Assembly (NCBI GenBank): GCA_964577375.1
Contig: CAZNYW010000009.1
Span: forward strand, 33,771 to 97,770
Length of the DNA stretch: 64,000 nt
Source of the DNA: DATKUC01 sp964577375
GTDB taxonomy: Bacteria > Spirochaetota > Spirochaetia > DSM-27196 > DATKUC01
Reading direction: 5' to 3'
Part shown: piece after piece, positions 16,167 through 25,231 of the stretch
Numbering within the stretch: position 1 is the stretch's first letter
Layout of the letters: each line of letters starts with the position of its first letter
The notes under the pieces: model-generated
Database searches by the model: none
Seen by the model: only the letters and a program-made list of their open reading frames with translations
What the model was told of the DNA's origin: nothing
Made by a program: the position numbers and the translations under genes

Positions 16167-17429
16167 ATGACCCGACAGGAACGCAGCTGGATCCTATACG
16201 ACTGGGCGAACTCGGCATACTCGATCACTGTGACGGCGGCCATCTTTCCCATCTTCTTCAAGGGCTTTGCTGCAGCCGGACTTGCCAACTACCAGTCGAC
16301 GTCCCTTCTCGCCTTCGGCAATTCGACCTATACGCTCATCGTTGCCCTGCTCGCGCCGATTCTCGGCACGATCGCAGACTATCGCTCCTTCAAGAAGCGC
16401 TTTTTCGGCGGTTTCTTCGGGCTCGGGGTTCTGTCGACGGCGGGGCTGGCTTTCGTGCAGCAAGGGTTCTGGCTTCCTGCCCTGGTGATCTACGTCGCAT
16501 CGGCGGTCGGATTTGCCGGGGCGAACGTCTTCTACGACTCCTTCATCGTCGACGTCACTCCCCGCGAGCGGATGAACTGGGTCTCGGCAAGCGGCTTTGC
16601 GTGGGGATACATCGGCAGCACCATCCCCTTCGTCGCCGGACTCCTGCTCATTACGAATTTCAGGCTGTTCGGTTTCGCCGATAACACGCCCGCGGTTCGA
16701 ATCGCCTTTCTTATCACCGCCGCCTGGTGGCTGGTGTTTACCATCCCGCTCCTTCGCAACGTGCGCCAGGTGCACTACGTGGAGCGAACACCGCGGCCGG
16801 TTAGGGACAGCTTCCGGAGGATACTCGACACGCTCCGCCATATCCGCCGCTTTCGCACCGTCTTTCTCTTCCTTCTCGCCTACTTCTTCTACATCGACGG
16901 GGTCGATACGATCATTACGATGGCAACTGCCTACGGAACCGACGCCGGCCTGGGCGCATCCACTCTGCTCGTCATACTTCTGGCAATTCAGGTCGTCGCC
17001 TTCCCGTTTGCGCTCATCTACGGCCGCCTCGCCGATCGCACGTCGGCCCGCTTCATGATCCTGGTGGGGATCGGTGTCTATCTGGTGGTCACCGCGCTCG
17101 CCTTCTTCCTTCCTGCGCTTCCGACAAAGGGGGCGAAGGTTGCCATGTTCTGGGCGCTTTCGATGCTGGTCGCGACATCACAGGGCGGCATCCAGTCCAT
17201 AAGCAGGGCATTCTTCGGTAAGATCATCCCGAAGGACAGGTCCGCGGAGTTCTTCGGCTTCTACAACATCTTCGGGAAGTTCTCGGCGATCATCGGACCG
17301 CTGCTTCTGGGCCTCGGGACGACCATTTTCAAGACTTCGCGCGCGGGCGTTCTGAGCCTGGTGGTGCTGTTCATTGCCGGTGCGGTCCTCATGATCCGAC
17401 TTCGCGTGCCGGCCGTTGATGAGGGCTGA
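16167..17429 (+). CDS. UMF1-family MFS transporter (Atg22-like)
   Basis: A 420-residue, 12-helix transporter starting at MTRQERSW (ATG 16167 with AGGAGGAGCG). The DWANSAYS motif near the N-terminus and the GGIQSISRAFFGKIIPK segment are typical of the UMF1/vacuole-effluxer-like group. Substrate is unknown; amino acids or peptides are suggested for eukaryotic relatives. An upstream in-frame ATG (16056) lacks family support. The next gene starts two bases after the stop. Confidence 0.88.
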   Translation: MTRQERSWILYDWANSAYSITVTAAIFPIFFKGFAAAGLANYQSTSLLAFGNSTYTLIVALLAPILGTIADYRSFKKRFFGGFFGLGVLSTAGLAFVQQGFWLPALVIYVASAVGFAGANVFYDSFIVDVTPRERMNWVSASGFAWGYIGSTIPFVAGLLLITNFRLFGFADNTPAVRIAFLITAAWWLVFTIPLLRNVRQVHYVERTPRPVRDSFRRILDTLRHIRRFRTVFLFLLAYFFYIDGVDTIITMATAYGTDAGLGASTLLVILLAIQVVAFPFALIYGRLADRTSARFMILVGIGVYLVVTALAFFLPALPTKGAKVAMFWALSMLVATSQGGIQSISRAFFGKIIPKDRSAEFFGFYNIFGKFSAIIGPLLLGLGTTIFKTSRAGVLSLVVLFIAGAVLMIRLRVPAVDEG

Positions 17430-17431
17430 AA

Positions 17432-18601
17432 GTGCCGAAGGAGTACACCCACTGGTATCTGGCTGAACGGGCGCGCGAGACTCTGCCCGATCTGAAGAAC
17501 AGCCGTGTCGGGTCGCTCAAGAGCGTGCTCTCCGGAAATCTCGAGTCCTACCTGATCGGTGCGGTGGCACCTGACCTGCTCTACTACGCCAGGAATGCGT
17601 CCGCATTCGAAGAGGCGGCCGACGCCGTGCACGGGAGCCACGGCGAGGACACCTTCGACGGATTGCGGGCTATGCTGCGCGCGGCAGGAACCCAGCGCGC
17701 GGCAGGAACCCAGCGNNNNNNNNNNNNNNNNNNNNNNNNNNNNNNNNNNNNNNNNNNNNNNNNNNNNNNNNNNNNNNNNNNNNNNNNNNNNNNNNNNNNN
17801 NNNNNNNNNNNNNNNGCGGCAGGAACCCAGCGTGCGGCAGGAACCCAGCGTGCCACGGGGCTGCCGCTGACCGCAGGCGGAGAAGGCAGGCAGGAGCTGG
17901 AGGCGACGGCGGCGCTCGCCTGCGGGATCCTGACACACATACAGGCGGATGCGACCTTTCACCCTCTGGTCTGGTACTTCAGCGGCGATTCCATTGAGCG
18001 CCACTGGATATTCGAAACCTGTATGGATCTCTACGTGCAGCGGCTTCGCGACCTGCCGAACGAAGGTCGGATGCGTCGCCTTCTGCTGGCCGCATCCGTC
18101 GACCGAAACGTTCTTTCGCGAAACCTTGGTCGCTACTTTTTCGGTGACGATTCCGACGCTGCCGCCGGTATCACAGATGCGGCGTTTTCGCGCCACGCCC
18201 GGCTGCAGAGGTTATTCTACAGCACCCTCGTCGCAGGCGTGATCCGGGCGGCCGGACCTGTCTTTCCGCGGCTCCGGCGGTTCCTCGGCCTTTCCTATGC
18301 GGCACAGCGTCGGCGGTCGGTCGGTTCCTTCGCCGGAGAGATCAGCTACCGGCATCCACTCACGTGCGAGTCGCATACCACCACCTTCGAGGCTCTTGCC
18401 GCCCGGGCCGGGGCGTCTGCAGCCGAGTCGATCGGCGCTCTCTGGCGCGCCCTCGACGCCGAAGACCCTGCATCGGAGCTTTCCGGTCTGCGGGGGCCTT
18501 CACTCGAAACCGGCCTCACGACGGGCGCTCTTTCCGCCCTCACCTGCTCCGAGCCTGACCGATTCGATGCATTTCTCCCGCCTGCAATGGCAGGAAAGTG
18601 A
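17432..18601 (+). CDS. zinc-dependent phospholipase C-like protein, interrupted by gap
   Basis: A GTG-started protein with the N-terminus PKEYTHWYLAERA and the segments GAVAPDLLYY, CGILTHIQADATFHPL and SIERHWIFETCMDLY. These resemble the Zn_dep_PLPC group, with scattered His/Asp ligands. The middle (about residues 85-130) is a tandem hexapeptide repeat, RAAGTQ, encoded by an 18-bp minisatellite, and the 100-N gap at 17716-17815 lies inside it. True length is unknown; flanks stay in frame across 100 N by convention only. Such hydrolases often act on membrane lipids or are of unknown function. Confidence 0.68.
   Translation: MPKEYTHWYLAERARETLPDLKNSRVGSLKSVLSGNLESYLIGAVAPDLLYYARNASAFEEAADAVHGSHGEDTFDGLRAMLRAAGTQRAAGTQXXXXXXXXXXXXXXXXXXXXXXXXXXXXXXXXXXAAGTQRAAGTQRATGLPLTAGGEGRQELEATAALACGILTHIQADATFHPLVWYFSGDSIERHWIFETCMDLYVQRLRDLPNEGRMRRLLLAASVDRNVLSRNLGRYFFGDDSDAAAGITDAAFSRHARLQRLFYSTLVAGVIRAAGPVFPRLRRFLGLSYAAQRRRSVGSFAGEISYRHPLTCESHTTTFEALAARAGASAAESIGALWRALDAEDPASELSGLRGPSLETGLTTGALSALTCSEPDRFDAFLPPAMAGK
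17694..17857. repeat. 18-bp coding minisatellite around a scaffold gap
   Basis: Units of GCGGCAGGAACCCAGCGY flank the N run on both sides (two copies before, two after), encoding repeated RAAGTQ. The gap almost certainly exists because the array was too repetitive to assemble, so its copy number is unknown. Confidence 0.9.
17716..17815. other. 100-N scaffold gap in phospholipase-like gene
   Basis: Exactly 100 N, a placeholder of unknown real length, inside the RAAGTQ repeat array. Confidence 0.99.
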
Positions 18602-18665
18602 CTCCTTTCGCCACAGACACGTTTTTTGGTGCAAATTCCTGAGGGAGCCTGTATACTAAGAATAC

Positions 18666-20456
18666 ATGGAGCCTACCGACACCCGGCACCCGGATTACTA
18701 TCACCGGGTGGTCGATTGCCAATGGGCCTGTCCGGCCCACACCGACGTTCCCGAATACATACGACTGATTGCTCAGGGCAAATATACCGAGTCCTACCTG
18801 CTCAACAGAAAATCCAACGTCTTTCCTGGAATTCTCGGGCGGGTGTGCGACAGGCCGTGTGAGCCTGCGTGTCGCCGCGGAAGGGTGGACGCGAAACCGG
18901 TTGCGATATGCCGGTTGAAGCGGGTCACCTACGATCACAAGGGCGAGATCAAGGAGCATCTGCCGAAGATTCCCGAACGCAGGAACGGGAAGAGGATCGC
19001 GCTCATCGGCGCGGGCCCTGCGTCGCTTACGGTTGCAAACGACCTGCTGCCTCTCGGCTACGAGGTGGTCATGTTCGAGAAGCTGCCGCAGCCGGGCGGG
19101 CTTATGCGTACGAATATTCCTGCTTTCCGCCTCCCGGTCACCGTTCTCGACGAGGAAATCAACACGATTATTGATATGGGGGTTGATCTGCGGCTGAACA
19201 CCCCGGTCGAAAGCATGAAGGATCTACTTGCGGAGGGCTTTGACGCGGTCTTCGTCGGATCCGGAGCGCCGCTCGGCAGACCGCTCGAAATGCCCGGCCG
19301 TTACGATTCGGAGGACGTATACGTCGGAATTGCCTGGCTCGAGGCGGTTGCCTTCGGTCACATCAACAGCGTCGCGCCGCGCGTCGTCATCATAGGGGGC
19401 GGTAACACCGCGCTCGACTGCTGCCGGACTGCGAAACGGATCGGCGGGACGGATATCAAGGTTGTGGCGCGCAAACCGTATGAAATGCTCAAGGCCTCCG
19501 AATGGGAGCTCGAAGAGACCGAGGCAGAGGCGATCGATATCGTCACCAACCATGCGCCCCGGCGATTCATCGTCGAAAACGGACGTCTCACCGGTGTCGA
19601 GTTCGCAAACGTGACCTGGACGAAGGACGACTCCGGGAAGCTCCGTTCCACGGAGCTCGGAAGCGTGGTCATCCCGGCAGATGCGGCGATCCTCGCGGTC
19701 GGGCAGGAAAACGCATTCCCGTTCATCGAGCGCGATATCGGCATCGACTTCGACGAATGGGGCCTGCCGGTCGTGGACAAGGTCACCTTCGAATCGAGCC
19801 GGAAGGGCGTCTTCTTCGGCGGCGATGCGGCGTTCGGTCCCCTCAACATCATCTGGGCGGTCGCGCACGGCCACGAAGCGGCGATCTCGATCCACAACCA
19901 CTGTGAAGGTGTTCCGCTGACCGATCGCCCGCCGCGCGGGATGAACCTCGTCAGCCAGCGGATGGGCCTGCATCAGTGGAGCTACAGCAGCGACTGGGAT
20001 CCGCTCGACCGAAGACAGGTCCCTCACATGTCACTCCGGGAACGTTTCCTCGATCTGAAGCTGGAGGTAGAGAAGGGGTTCGATCCGGAAGAGGCGGCCA
20101 GGGAGGCTGAACGGTGTCTCAATTGCGACGTACAGACCGATTTCGCCGCGGAGCTCTGTATCGAGTGCGACGCCTGCATCGACGTCTGTCCGGTAAAATG
20201 TCTTACCATCACGGCGAACGGCCCGGAGCAGCAGCTGCGGCAGCATCTTTCGATGCCCGCGGAAAACACCGAGCAGCCTCTTTTTGTGTCGCACAATCTG
20301 CCTCAGACCGGCAGGGTCATGGTGAAGGACGAGGATGTCTGCATTCACTGCGGCCTCTGCGCCGAGCGCTGCCCGACGGCCGCCTGGGACATGAAGAAGT
20401 CGGTGATCCGGATCCACTACGCAGGAAGAATCAACCATGAGTCCGACGGTAAATGA
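18666..20456 (+). CDS. GltD-like FAD/NAD(P) oxidoreductase with C-terminal ferredoxin domains
   Basis: A 596-residue flavoprotein. The N-terminal cysteine-rich domain carries CQWACPAHTDVPEY and GRVCDRPCEPACRRG, as in glutamate synthase small subunit (two 4Fe-4S). An FAD-binding motif IALIGAGPASLTVA (about 116-129) and an NAD(P)-binding motif VVIIGGGNTALD (about 240-251) follow. C-terminal iron-sulfur motifs are CLNC, CIECDACIDVCP and CIHCGLCAERCP. It probably transfers electrons between NAD(P)H and the oxidoreductase subunits encoded next, which overlap it by 20 bp. A TATACT box lies 8 bp before the ATG with no ribosome binding site, hinting at a near-leaderless transcript. Confidence 0.88.
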   Translation: MEPTDTRHPDYYHRVVDCQWACPAHTDVPEYIRLIAQGKYTESYLLNRKSNVFPGILGRVCDRPCEPACRRGRVDAKPVAICRLKRVTYDHKGEIKEHLPKIPERRNGKRIALIGAGPASLTVANDLLPLGYEVVMFEKLPQPGGLMRTNIPAFRLPVTVLDEEINTIIDMGVDLRLNTPVESMKDLLAEGFDAVFVGSGAPLGRPLEMPGRYDSEDVYVGIAWLEAVAFGHINSVAPRVVIIGGGNTALDCCRTAKRIGGTDIKVVARKPYEMLKASEWELEETEAEAIDIVTNHAPRRFIVENGRLTGVEFANVTWTKDDSGKLRSTELGSVVIPADAAILAVGQENAFPFIERDIGIDFDEWGLPVVDKVTFESSRKGVFFGGDAAFGPLNIIWAVAHGHEAAISIHNHCEGVPLTDRPPRGMNLVSQRMGLHQWSYSSDWDPLDRRQVPHMSLRERFLDLKLEVEKGFDPEEAAREAERCLNCDVQTDFAAELCIECDACIDVCPVKCLTITANGPEQQLRQHLSMPAENTEQPLFVSHNLPQTGRVMVKDEDVCIHCGLCAERCPTAAWDMKKSVIRIHYAGRINHESDGK

Positions 20457-22290
20457 TTTCGTAATAAAGGTCGCAACGGTAAACGGGTCGGGCTCGGCAA
20501 GTGCCAACAGCCTGCTCTCCAAGTCTCTCTTTCGCATGGGGATCCCTGTTTCGGCCAAGAACATCTTTCCCTCCAACATTCAGGGATTGCCCACCTGGTA
20601 CGAGATCCGTGCGAACGCCGCCGGCCATGCCGGTCGCTCGCCTGAGGTGAGTCTGCTCATCGCGATGAACCCGCAGACCTTTGCGCAGGACATCGCCGAA
20701 GTATCGCCCGGAGGGTACGTTCTCTACGATTCCACCTGGCCCATCGGCAGGGAGCTGATGCGGGAGGACCTCTCTTTTCTGGAGGTGCCGTTGACCGGCC
20801 TCAGCGTCGAAGCTTTTCCCGATGTGAAAGTGCGGCTGCTGATGAAGAACATCACCTACGTGGGTGCGGCGGCAGCGCTTCTTGACGTGGATCTTGATGT
20901 GATTCGCACGCTGCTCAACGAGATCTATGCCTCAAAAAAGCATCTTTCGGATGCGAACATGAATGCGATCGAGCTGAGCTTCAATTACGTCAGGGAGAAT
21001 TTCGCTACCCCGTTGCCGTTTCACGCCGAACGGATGAACGGCACCGACGGCAAGATCATGATCAACGGAAATACGGCCGCGGCTCTCGGCTGCCTCTACG
21101 CAGGAGCTACCGTGGCGGGCTGGTATCCGATAACGCCGGCAACCTCGCTGACCGACGCATTTCAGCAGCTCTGCCGACGCTACCGCCGGGACCCTGAGAC
21201 CGGCAAGAGCCTCGCCTGTATCGTTCAGGCCGAGGACGAGATCGCGGCGATCGGCGTCGCCGTCGGCGCAGGCTGGGCCGGAGCGCGCGCCTTCACCCCC
21301 ACGAGCGGGCCGGGAATCTCGCTCATGAACGAGTTCCTCGGGTTCGCCTATTTCACCGAGATTCCGGTTGTGGTGTTCGACGTCCAGCGGGCCGGTCCTT
21401 CGACCGGCATGCCGACGCGGACACAGCAGGCGGACATCCTCTCCGGTGCGTACGCTTCGCACGGTGACACGCAGCATATTCTGCTCTTCCCGGCCGATCC
21501 GGCGGAATGTTTCTATCTTTCGGTTTCCGCCTTCGACTACGCCGAGCGATTTCAAACTCCCGTTCTCGTTCTCTCGGACATCGACATCGGGATGAACGAG
21601 TGGATGTGCGACAGTCTCACCTGGGATGATTCCTATACGCCGGACCGTGGAAAAATGCTCTGTCCCGAGGAGCTGTCGAAGATCGAATCGTTCTACCGCT
21701 ATTTCGATTCCGACGGCGATGGAATCTGTTACCGCACCCGTCCGGGAGTCGATCCGAAGGGGGCCTATTTCCTTCGCGGCTCGGGACACAATCAGTACGG
21801 AAGGTACACCGAGAAGGCTTCCGAATACGTGGCAAACGCGGACCGTCTCAAAAAGAAGTTCCGAACGGCGGCCGCGGAGCTTCCCGCGCCGGTCATCACC
21901 CCCGCGAAACGCGTCGCGAGCCGCGCCGGTAACGGCGACGGAGCGAGCCTCGGTCTGATCTCGATCGGCAGCTGCGATGCGGCTATCCGGGAGGCGCTCG
22001 ACCGGCTCGAAGCCTCCGGGGTCCTGCTCGATTACATGCGCATCAAGGCCTATCCATTCGGCCCGGCGGTGAGGGAGTTCATCGACGGTCACGAGCGGTG
22101 TGCGGTAATCGAGCAGAACCGCGACGCGCAGCTCCGCTCACTCCTCATCCTCGACGCGGGAGCGGCGCAGGATAAGCTTTCGAGCATCCTCAACTACGGC
22201 GGCCTGCCGCTCGACGCGGGCTACCTCTGCGGATCCATAATGACAATTCACGAAGGACAGGGACACTATGAGTTACGGAACGAAGCCTAA
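20437..22290 (+). CDS. korA: 2-oxoacid:acceptor oxidoreductase, fused gamma-alpha subunit
   Basis: A 617-residue subunit. The N-terminal ~190 residues are the gamma domain (VNGSGSASANSLLSKSLFRMG, then the KorA-type LPTWYEIR). The rest is the alpha domain, with INGNTAAALGCLYAGATVAGWYPITPATSLTD, QAEDEIAAIGVAVGAGWAGARAFTPTSGPG and RAGPSTGMPTRTQQAD. This is the KorA type, which oxidatively decarboxylates a 2-oxoacid (2-oxoglutarate is the usual guess) to an acyl-CoA. It overlaps both neighbours by about 20 bp. The specific substrate cannot be read from sequence. Confidence 0.88.
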   Translation: MSPTVNDFVIKVATVNGSGSASANSLLSKSLFRMGIPVSAKNIFPSNIQGLPTWYEIRANAAGHAGRSPEVSLLIAMNPQTFAQDIAEVSPGGYVLYDSTWPIGRELMREDLSFLEVPLTGLSVEAFPDVKVRLLMKNITYVGAAAALLDVDLDVIRTLLNEIYASKKHLSDANMNAIELSFNYVRENFATPLPFHAERMNGTDGKIMINGNTAAALGCLYAGATVAGWYPITPATSLTDAFQQLCRRYRRDPETGKSLACIVQAEDEIAAIGVAVGAGWAGARAFTPTSGPGISLMNEFLGFAYFTEIPVVVFDVQRAGPSTGMPTRTQQADILSGAYASHGDTQHILLFPADPAECFYLSVSAFDYAERFQTPVLVLSDIDIGMNEWMCDSLTWDDSYTPDRGKMLCPEELSKIESFYRYFDSDGDGICYRTRPGVDPKGAYFLRGSGHNQYGRYTEKASEYVANADRLKKKFRTAAAELPAPVITPAKRVASRAGNGDGASLGLISIGSCDAAIREALDRLEASGVLLDYMRIKAYPFGPAVREFIDGHERCAVIEQNRDAQLRSLLILDAGAAQDKLSSILNYGGLPLDAGYLCGSIMTIHEGQGHYELRNEA

Positions 22291-23323
22291 GGTACGTCAT
22301 CCTGGCGTACTCCCCAATCGAATAGGTCTTTTCGAGCGTGACTACGAGGGAGCGATGTCCACCCTCTGCGCAGGCTGTGGCCACGATTCGGTGACCACCT
22401 CGATCATCAAGGCGCTCTACGAGCTTGGCATCGAGCCGCAGCAGGTCGCGAAGCTCAGCGGAATCGGCTGTTCGTCGAAGACACCGACCTACTTCGCGTC
22501 GACCGCTCACGGCGTCAATTCACTCCACGGGAGAATGCCTTCGATCGCGACCGGTGCCTCTGCGGCGAACCGTGATCTGCACATCATCGGCATCTCGGGT
22601 GACGGGGATTCGCTCTCGATCGGCCTCGGGCAGTTCTGCCACGCGGCGCGCCGGAACGTGGACATGCTCTATATTCTCATGAACAACGGCGTTTATGGCC
22701 TCACCAAGGGACAGTTCTCCGCCTCCGCCGACGTGGGAAGCCGGCGAAAGAAGGGGGAGGAGAACCGTTTCAACCCCATCGATCCGGTACTGCTTGCGAT
22801 CAGTCTCGGGTCCACCTTCGTCGCCCGTTCGTTCTCCGGCGACAAGGAACAGCTAGTGCCGCTCATCAAGGCGGGAATTCTGCACAAGGGATTTGCATTC
22901 ATCGATGTAATTTCTCCCTGCGTCACCTTCAACGATCACGAAGCATCGACGAAAAGCTACATGCACACCCGCGAGAATCGTCAGGAGGTGGTGCATATGG
23001 ATTTCGTGCAGAAAGCCGAGGAGATCACTGCGAGCTACAATCCCGGCGAAGCGCAGCCCATCACCCTTCACGACGGTACCGGCATCGTGCTGAAAAAGAC
23101 CGCGGGGGACTACGATCCCCGCAATCCGATCAGTGCTCACGCCTATATCCGCGAGCACCAGCTGCAGGGACAGATCGTCACCGGTCTGCTCTACATCGAA
23201 GAGAACCAGGAGCATATGCACTCGATGGCCGACACGGTCGAGACACCGCTGGTGGACGTTCCCTATCAGAAACTCTGCCCGGGAGCGGCCGCACTCCGGA
23301 AGTTCCAGGACTCCTACAGATAG
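22268..23323 (+). CDS. korB: 2-oxoacid:acceptor oxidoreductase, TPP-binding beta subunit
   Basis: A 351-residue beta subunit with LCAGCGHDSVTTSII, GIGCSS, the TPP motif ISGDGDSLSIGLGQFCHAARRN...YILMNNGVYGLTKGQFS, and VISPCVTFND. It pairs with the korA-type gene to form the catalytic core. The start ATG lies inside the end of korA (23-bp overlap). Downstream is a short convergent spacer. Confidence 0.92.
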   Translation: MSYGTKPKVRHPGVLPNRIGLFERDYEGAMSTLCAGCGHDSVTTSIIKALYELGIEPQQVAKLSGIGCSSKTPTYFASTAHGVNSLHGRMPSIATGASAANRDLHIIGISGDGDSLSIGLGQFCHAARRNVDMLYILMNNGVYGLTKGQFSASADVGSRRKKGEENRFNPIDPVLLAISLGSTFVARSFSGDKEQLVPLIKAGILHKGFAFIDVISPCVTFNDHEASTKSYMHTRENRQEVVHMDFVQKAEEITASYNPGEAQPITLHDGTGIVLKKTAGDYDPRNPISAHAYIREHQLQGQIVTGLLYIEENQEHMHSMADTVETPLVDVPYQKLCPGAAALRKFQDSYR

Positions 23324-23397
23324 CGCTCTGCGCAGATTGCAGATCGCAGATCGCCGCGCAAAGCGGACGGCGGCCAACGGGCGGCCGGAGGCCCGCG

Positions 23398-23787
23398 TCA
23401 GCCCGACAGCAGCTCGGTAAGGCGCTCGAGCAGCTTCTTCACATCTACCGGTTTCTCGAGCAGATCCTGCACCGGGAACCATTCCTCGTCGATATCGTTT
23501 CTCGAAAAGTCGGTCGGAAACTCCTGATTGACGGCGGTGAGCAGGACGATCGGCGTTCGAGCGATTTGCTCGGTTTTACGGACTTTCCGTGCGAGGTCGA
23601 ATCCGCCCGAGGGATTCTCCGGAAACATGACGTCGAGAACCAGAACATCCGGTCTTTCGGCGACGATCTCTCCAATCGCATCGTCCACGGTGTCGCGGGT
23701 CGTAACGCTCATGCCCTGCGCGGAGAGGCTCGCCGCAAGGTTCTCGAGCAGGTCCGTATCGTCGTCTATGATCATGATCTTTGCCAC
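23398..23787 (-). CDS. single-domain response regulator (CheY-like receiver)
   Basis: A 129-residue receiver with acidic pocket DDD (9-11), phospho-acceptor Asp in VLDVMFP (residue 52), the conserved Thr in LLTAVN and Lys in LEKPVD. There is no output domain. It follows the histidine kinase gene by 16 bp and ends the nqr-linked minus-strand run. It may act through protein-protein contact or phosphotransfer. The extra acid-rich loop (FSRNDIDEEWFPVQD) before the Lys is longer than in CheY. Confidence 0.88.
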   Translation of the reverse strand: MAKIMIIDDDTDLLENLAASLSAQGMSVTTRDTVDDAIGEIVAERPDVLVLDVMFPENPSGGFDLARKVRKTEQIARTPIVLLTAVNQEFPTDFSRNDIDEEWFPVQDLLEKPVDVKKLLERLTELLSG

Positions 23788-23803
23788 GCCGTTGCCTCCT
23801 GTG

Positions 23804-25207
23804 TCATGCAGCTCGAATTGGAATCTCCACCGCGAACGTCGTTCCCAGCTTCTCCTCGCTGGTCACCCGAATCCGCAGACCGTGCCGTGCCGCGATCTCT
23901 TTGACAATTGCGAGTCCGAGCCCGGTGGAGAGCTTGTTGAAGCGCGTCGCTTCCTTTGTCCTGAAGTACTCATCAAAGATGCGCGGCAGCGCGTCTTCAC
24001 GTATCCCGATGCCGTTGTCGGTGATGGTCACCACCGCAACCTCATTTGCAGCACGCGCGCGCACCGCGACGCGGCCTCCATCGTGGGAGTAGGTGATCGC
24101 GTTTGCCACTATGTTCAGAAAGAGGATCGAATACTGCCGCGCGGTCCCCGGAACGACGATCTCCGGCACGTCGATCTCCACAGTGATTCCCCGCGCGGAA
24201 GCCTTCTCGCTGACTTCCTCGAGCACGGTGTCCATCACTCTGCGCAGGTCGACCGTTCCTTCTCCCTCGCTCTTCCGATCCGCTGCCGAACGCAGCTCGC
24301 CGAGCAGCAGGATTGCATTTATGCGTTCCCGGAGAGTCTTTGACCTGATCTCGATTCGTTCGACGATCTGCTGTACCGGTTCCGGCAGGGACCGCCAGTG
24401 CTCCTCTCGGAGAAAGCCGATATTGCTTTCGATTCCCGAAAAGGGCGCCTTCAGGTCGTGAGCGGTGACGAGCATCATGCGGTTCTTTTCCTCGCTCGCA
24501 GCGCCGAGCGCCCGGTTTGCACGGCGCAGATCGGCTTCCCGCGAGCGGACCGTCCCCGAAAGGGTGGAAATGAAGTACCAGATCACAAGCCAGACGAATA
24601 CCGCCGAGACGGCGAACAGAAATGCGAGCGTCGGGTTGTGCGAGATCAGGCTGTTTCTGCCCTCGAGTATACCGCTGCTCGTCCAGATTCCTGCGAGCTC
24701 GAGCAGCACCGAGCCGAGATAGAGCAGCGCCGCCGCGAAAACCACGAGCAGGCTTTCCCGCGCGTCGAAGAAGACGCAGGTAAGCGCGATGTGAAACAGG
24801 AACGCGAATGCGACGAAGGTCTCCACGCTGCCGACGGTGTGGACGAGATAGGTCACCGCCAGGAGGTCCACCCAGATCTGACCCCACATGTGAGCCTTGA
24901 CCTTCCGCAGCTCGGACCGGTCACTCAATCTGCGGACGAAGACGATGAGGAGTGAATTGGCCGCCGCGAGGTAGGCCGAGAGGAACCAGAATCGCGTACC
25001 GTCGGGAATCGCGCCGATGCTCCGGAAGAAGCCAGGGAAGACCGAGAACATGGCCGCCACTACCGCGAAGATGCCGACGGCTATCCATCGCACCCTGGTG
25101 AACCAGCGTGCATTGGAGAGCAGTACCGTGCCGCCGAGGCTCTCCCTTGCGGAGCTCGCCTGCGGAGTCGCGGTCGATTGAGTCGGATCGAACTCGAACG
25201 CGGCCAT
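23804..25207 (-). CDS. multi-pass membrane sensor histidine kinase
   Basis: A 467-residue kinase with about six N-terminal membrane helices (34-54, 68-90, 105-125, 130-148, 155-175, 192-212) and almost no periplasmic domain, suggesting sensing within the membrane. The H-box is TAHDLKAPF, followed by N-box NIVANAITYS, G1 DNGIGI and G2 STGLGLAIVKEI. It sits between a ferritin-like gene and a CheY-like gene downstream of nqrF. Membrane-embedded sensors of this layout may monitor quinone or membrane state, but this is inference. Confidence 0.88.
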   Translation of the reverse strand: MAAFEFDPTQSTATPQASSARESLGGTVLLSNARWFTRVRWIAVGIFAVVAAMFSVFPGFFRSIGAIPDGTRFWFLSAYLAAANSLLIVFVRRLSDRSELRKVKAHMWGQIWVDLLAVTYLVHTVGSVETFVAFAFLFHIALTCVFFDARESLLVVFAAALLYLGSVLLELAGIWTSSGILEGRNSLISHNPTLAFLFAVSAVFVWLVIWYFISTLSGTVRSREADLRRANRALGAASEEKNRMMLVTAHDLKAPFSGIESNIGFLREEHWRSLPEPVQQIVERIEIRSKTLRERINAILLLGELRSAADRKSEGEGTVDLRRVMDTVLEEVSEKASARGITVEIDVPEIVVPGTARQYSILFLNIVANAITYSHDGGRVAVRARAANEVAVVTITDNGIGIREDALPRIFDEYFRTKEATRFNKLSTGLGLAIVKEIAARHGLRIRVTSEEKLGTTFAVEIPIRAA

Positions 25208-25231
25208 TGGATTCTCCCGTCGGCTTCCCGT

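Noticed and set aside
17696..17857. CRISPR-like array at the gap
   Set aside because: Units are only 18 bp with no spacers and encode a hexapeptide repeat in frame.
23324..23397. Terminator or RNA gene between korB and the receiver gene
   Set aside because: The spacer holds short GCAGATYGCAGATCGC repeats and GC-rich palindromes but no clear stem plus T-run; nothing firm.
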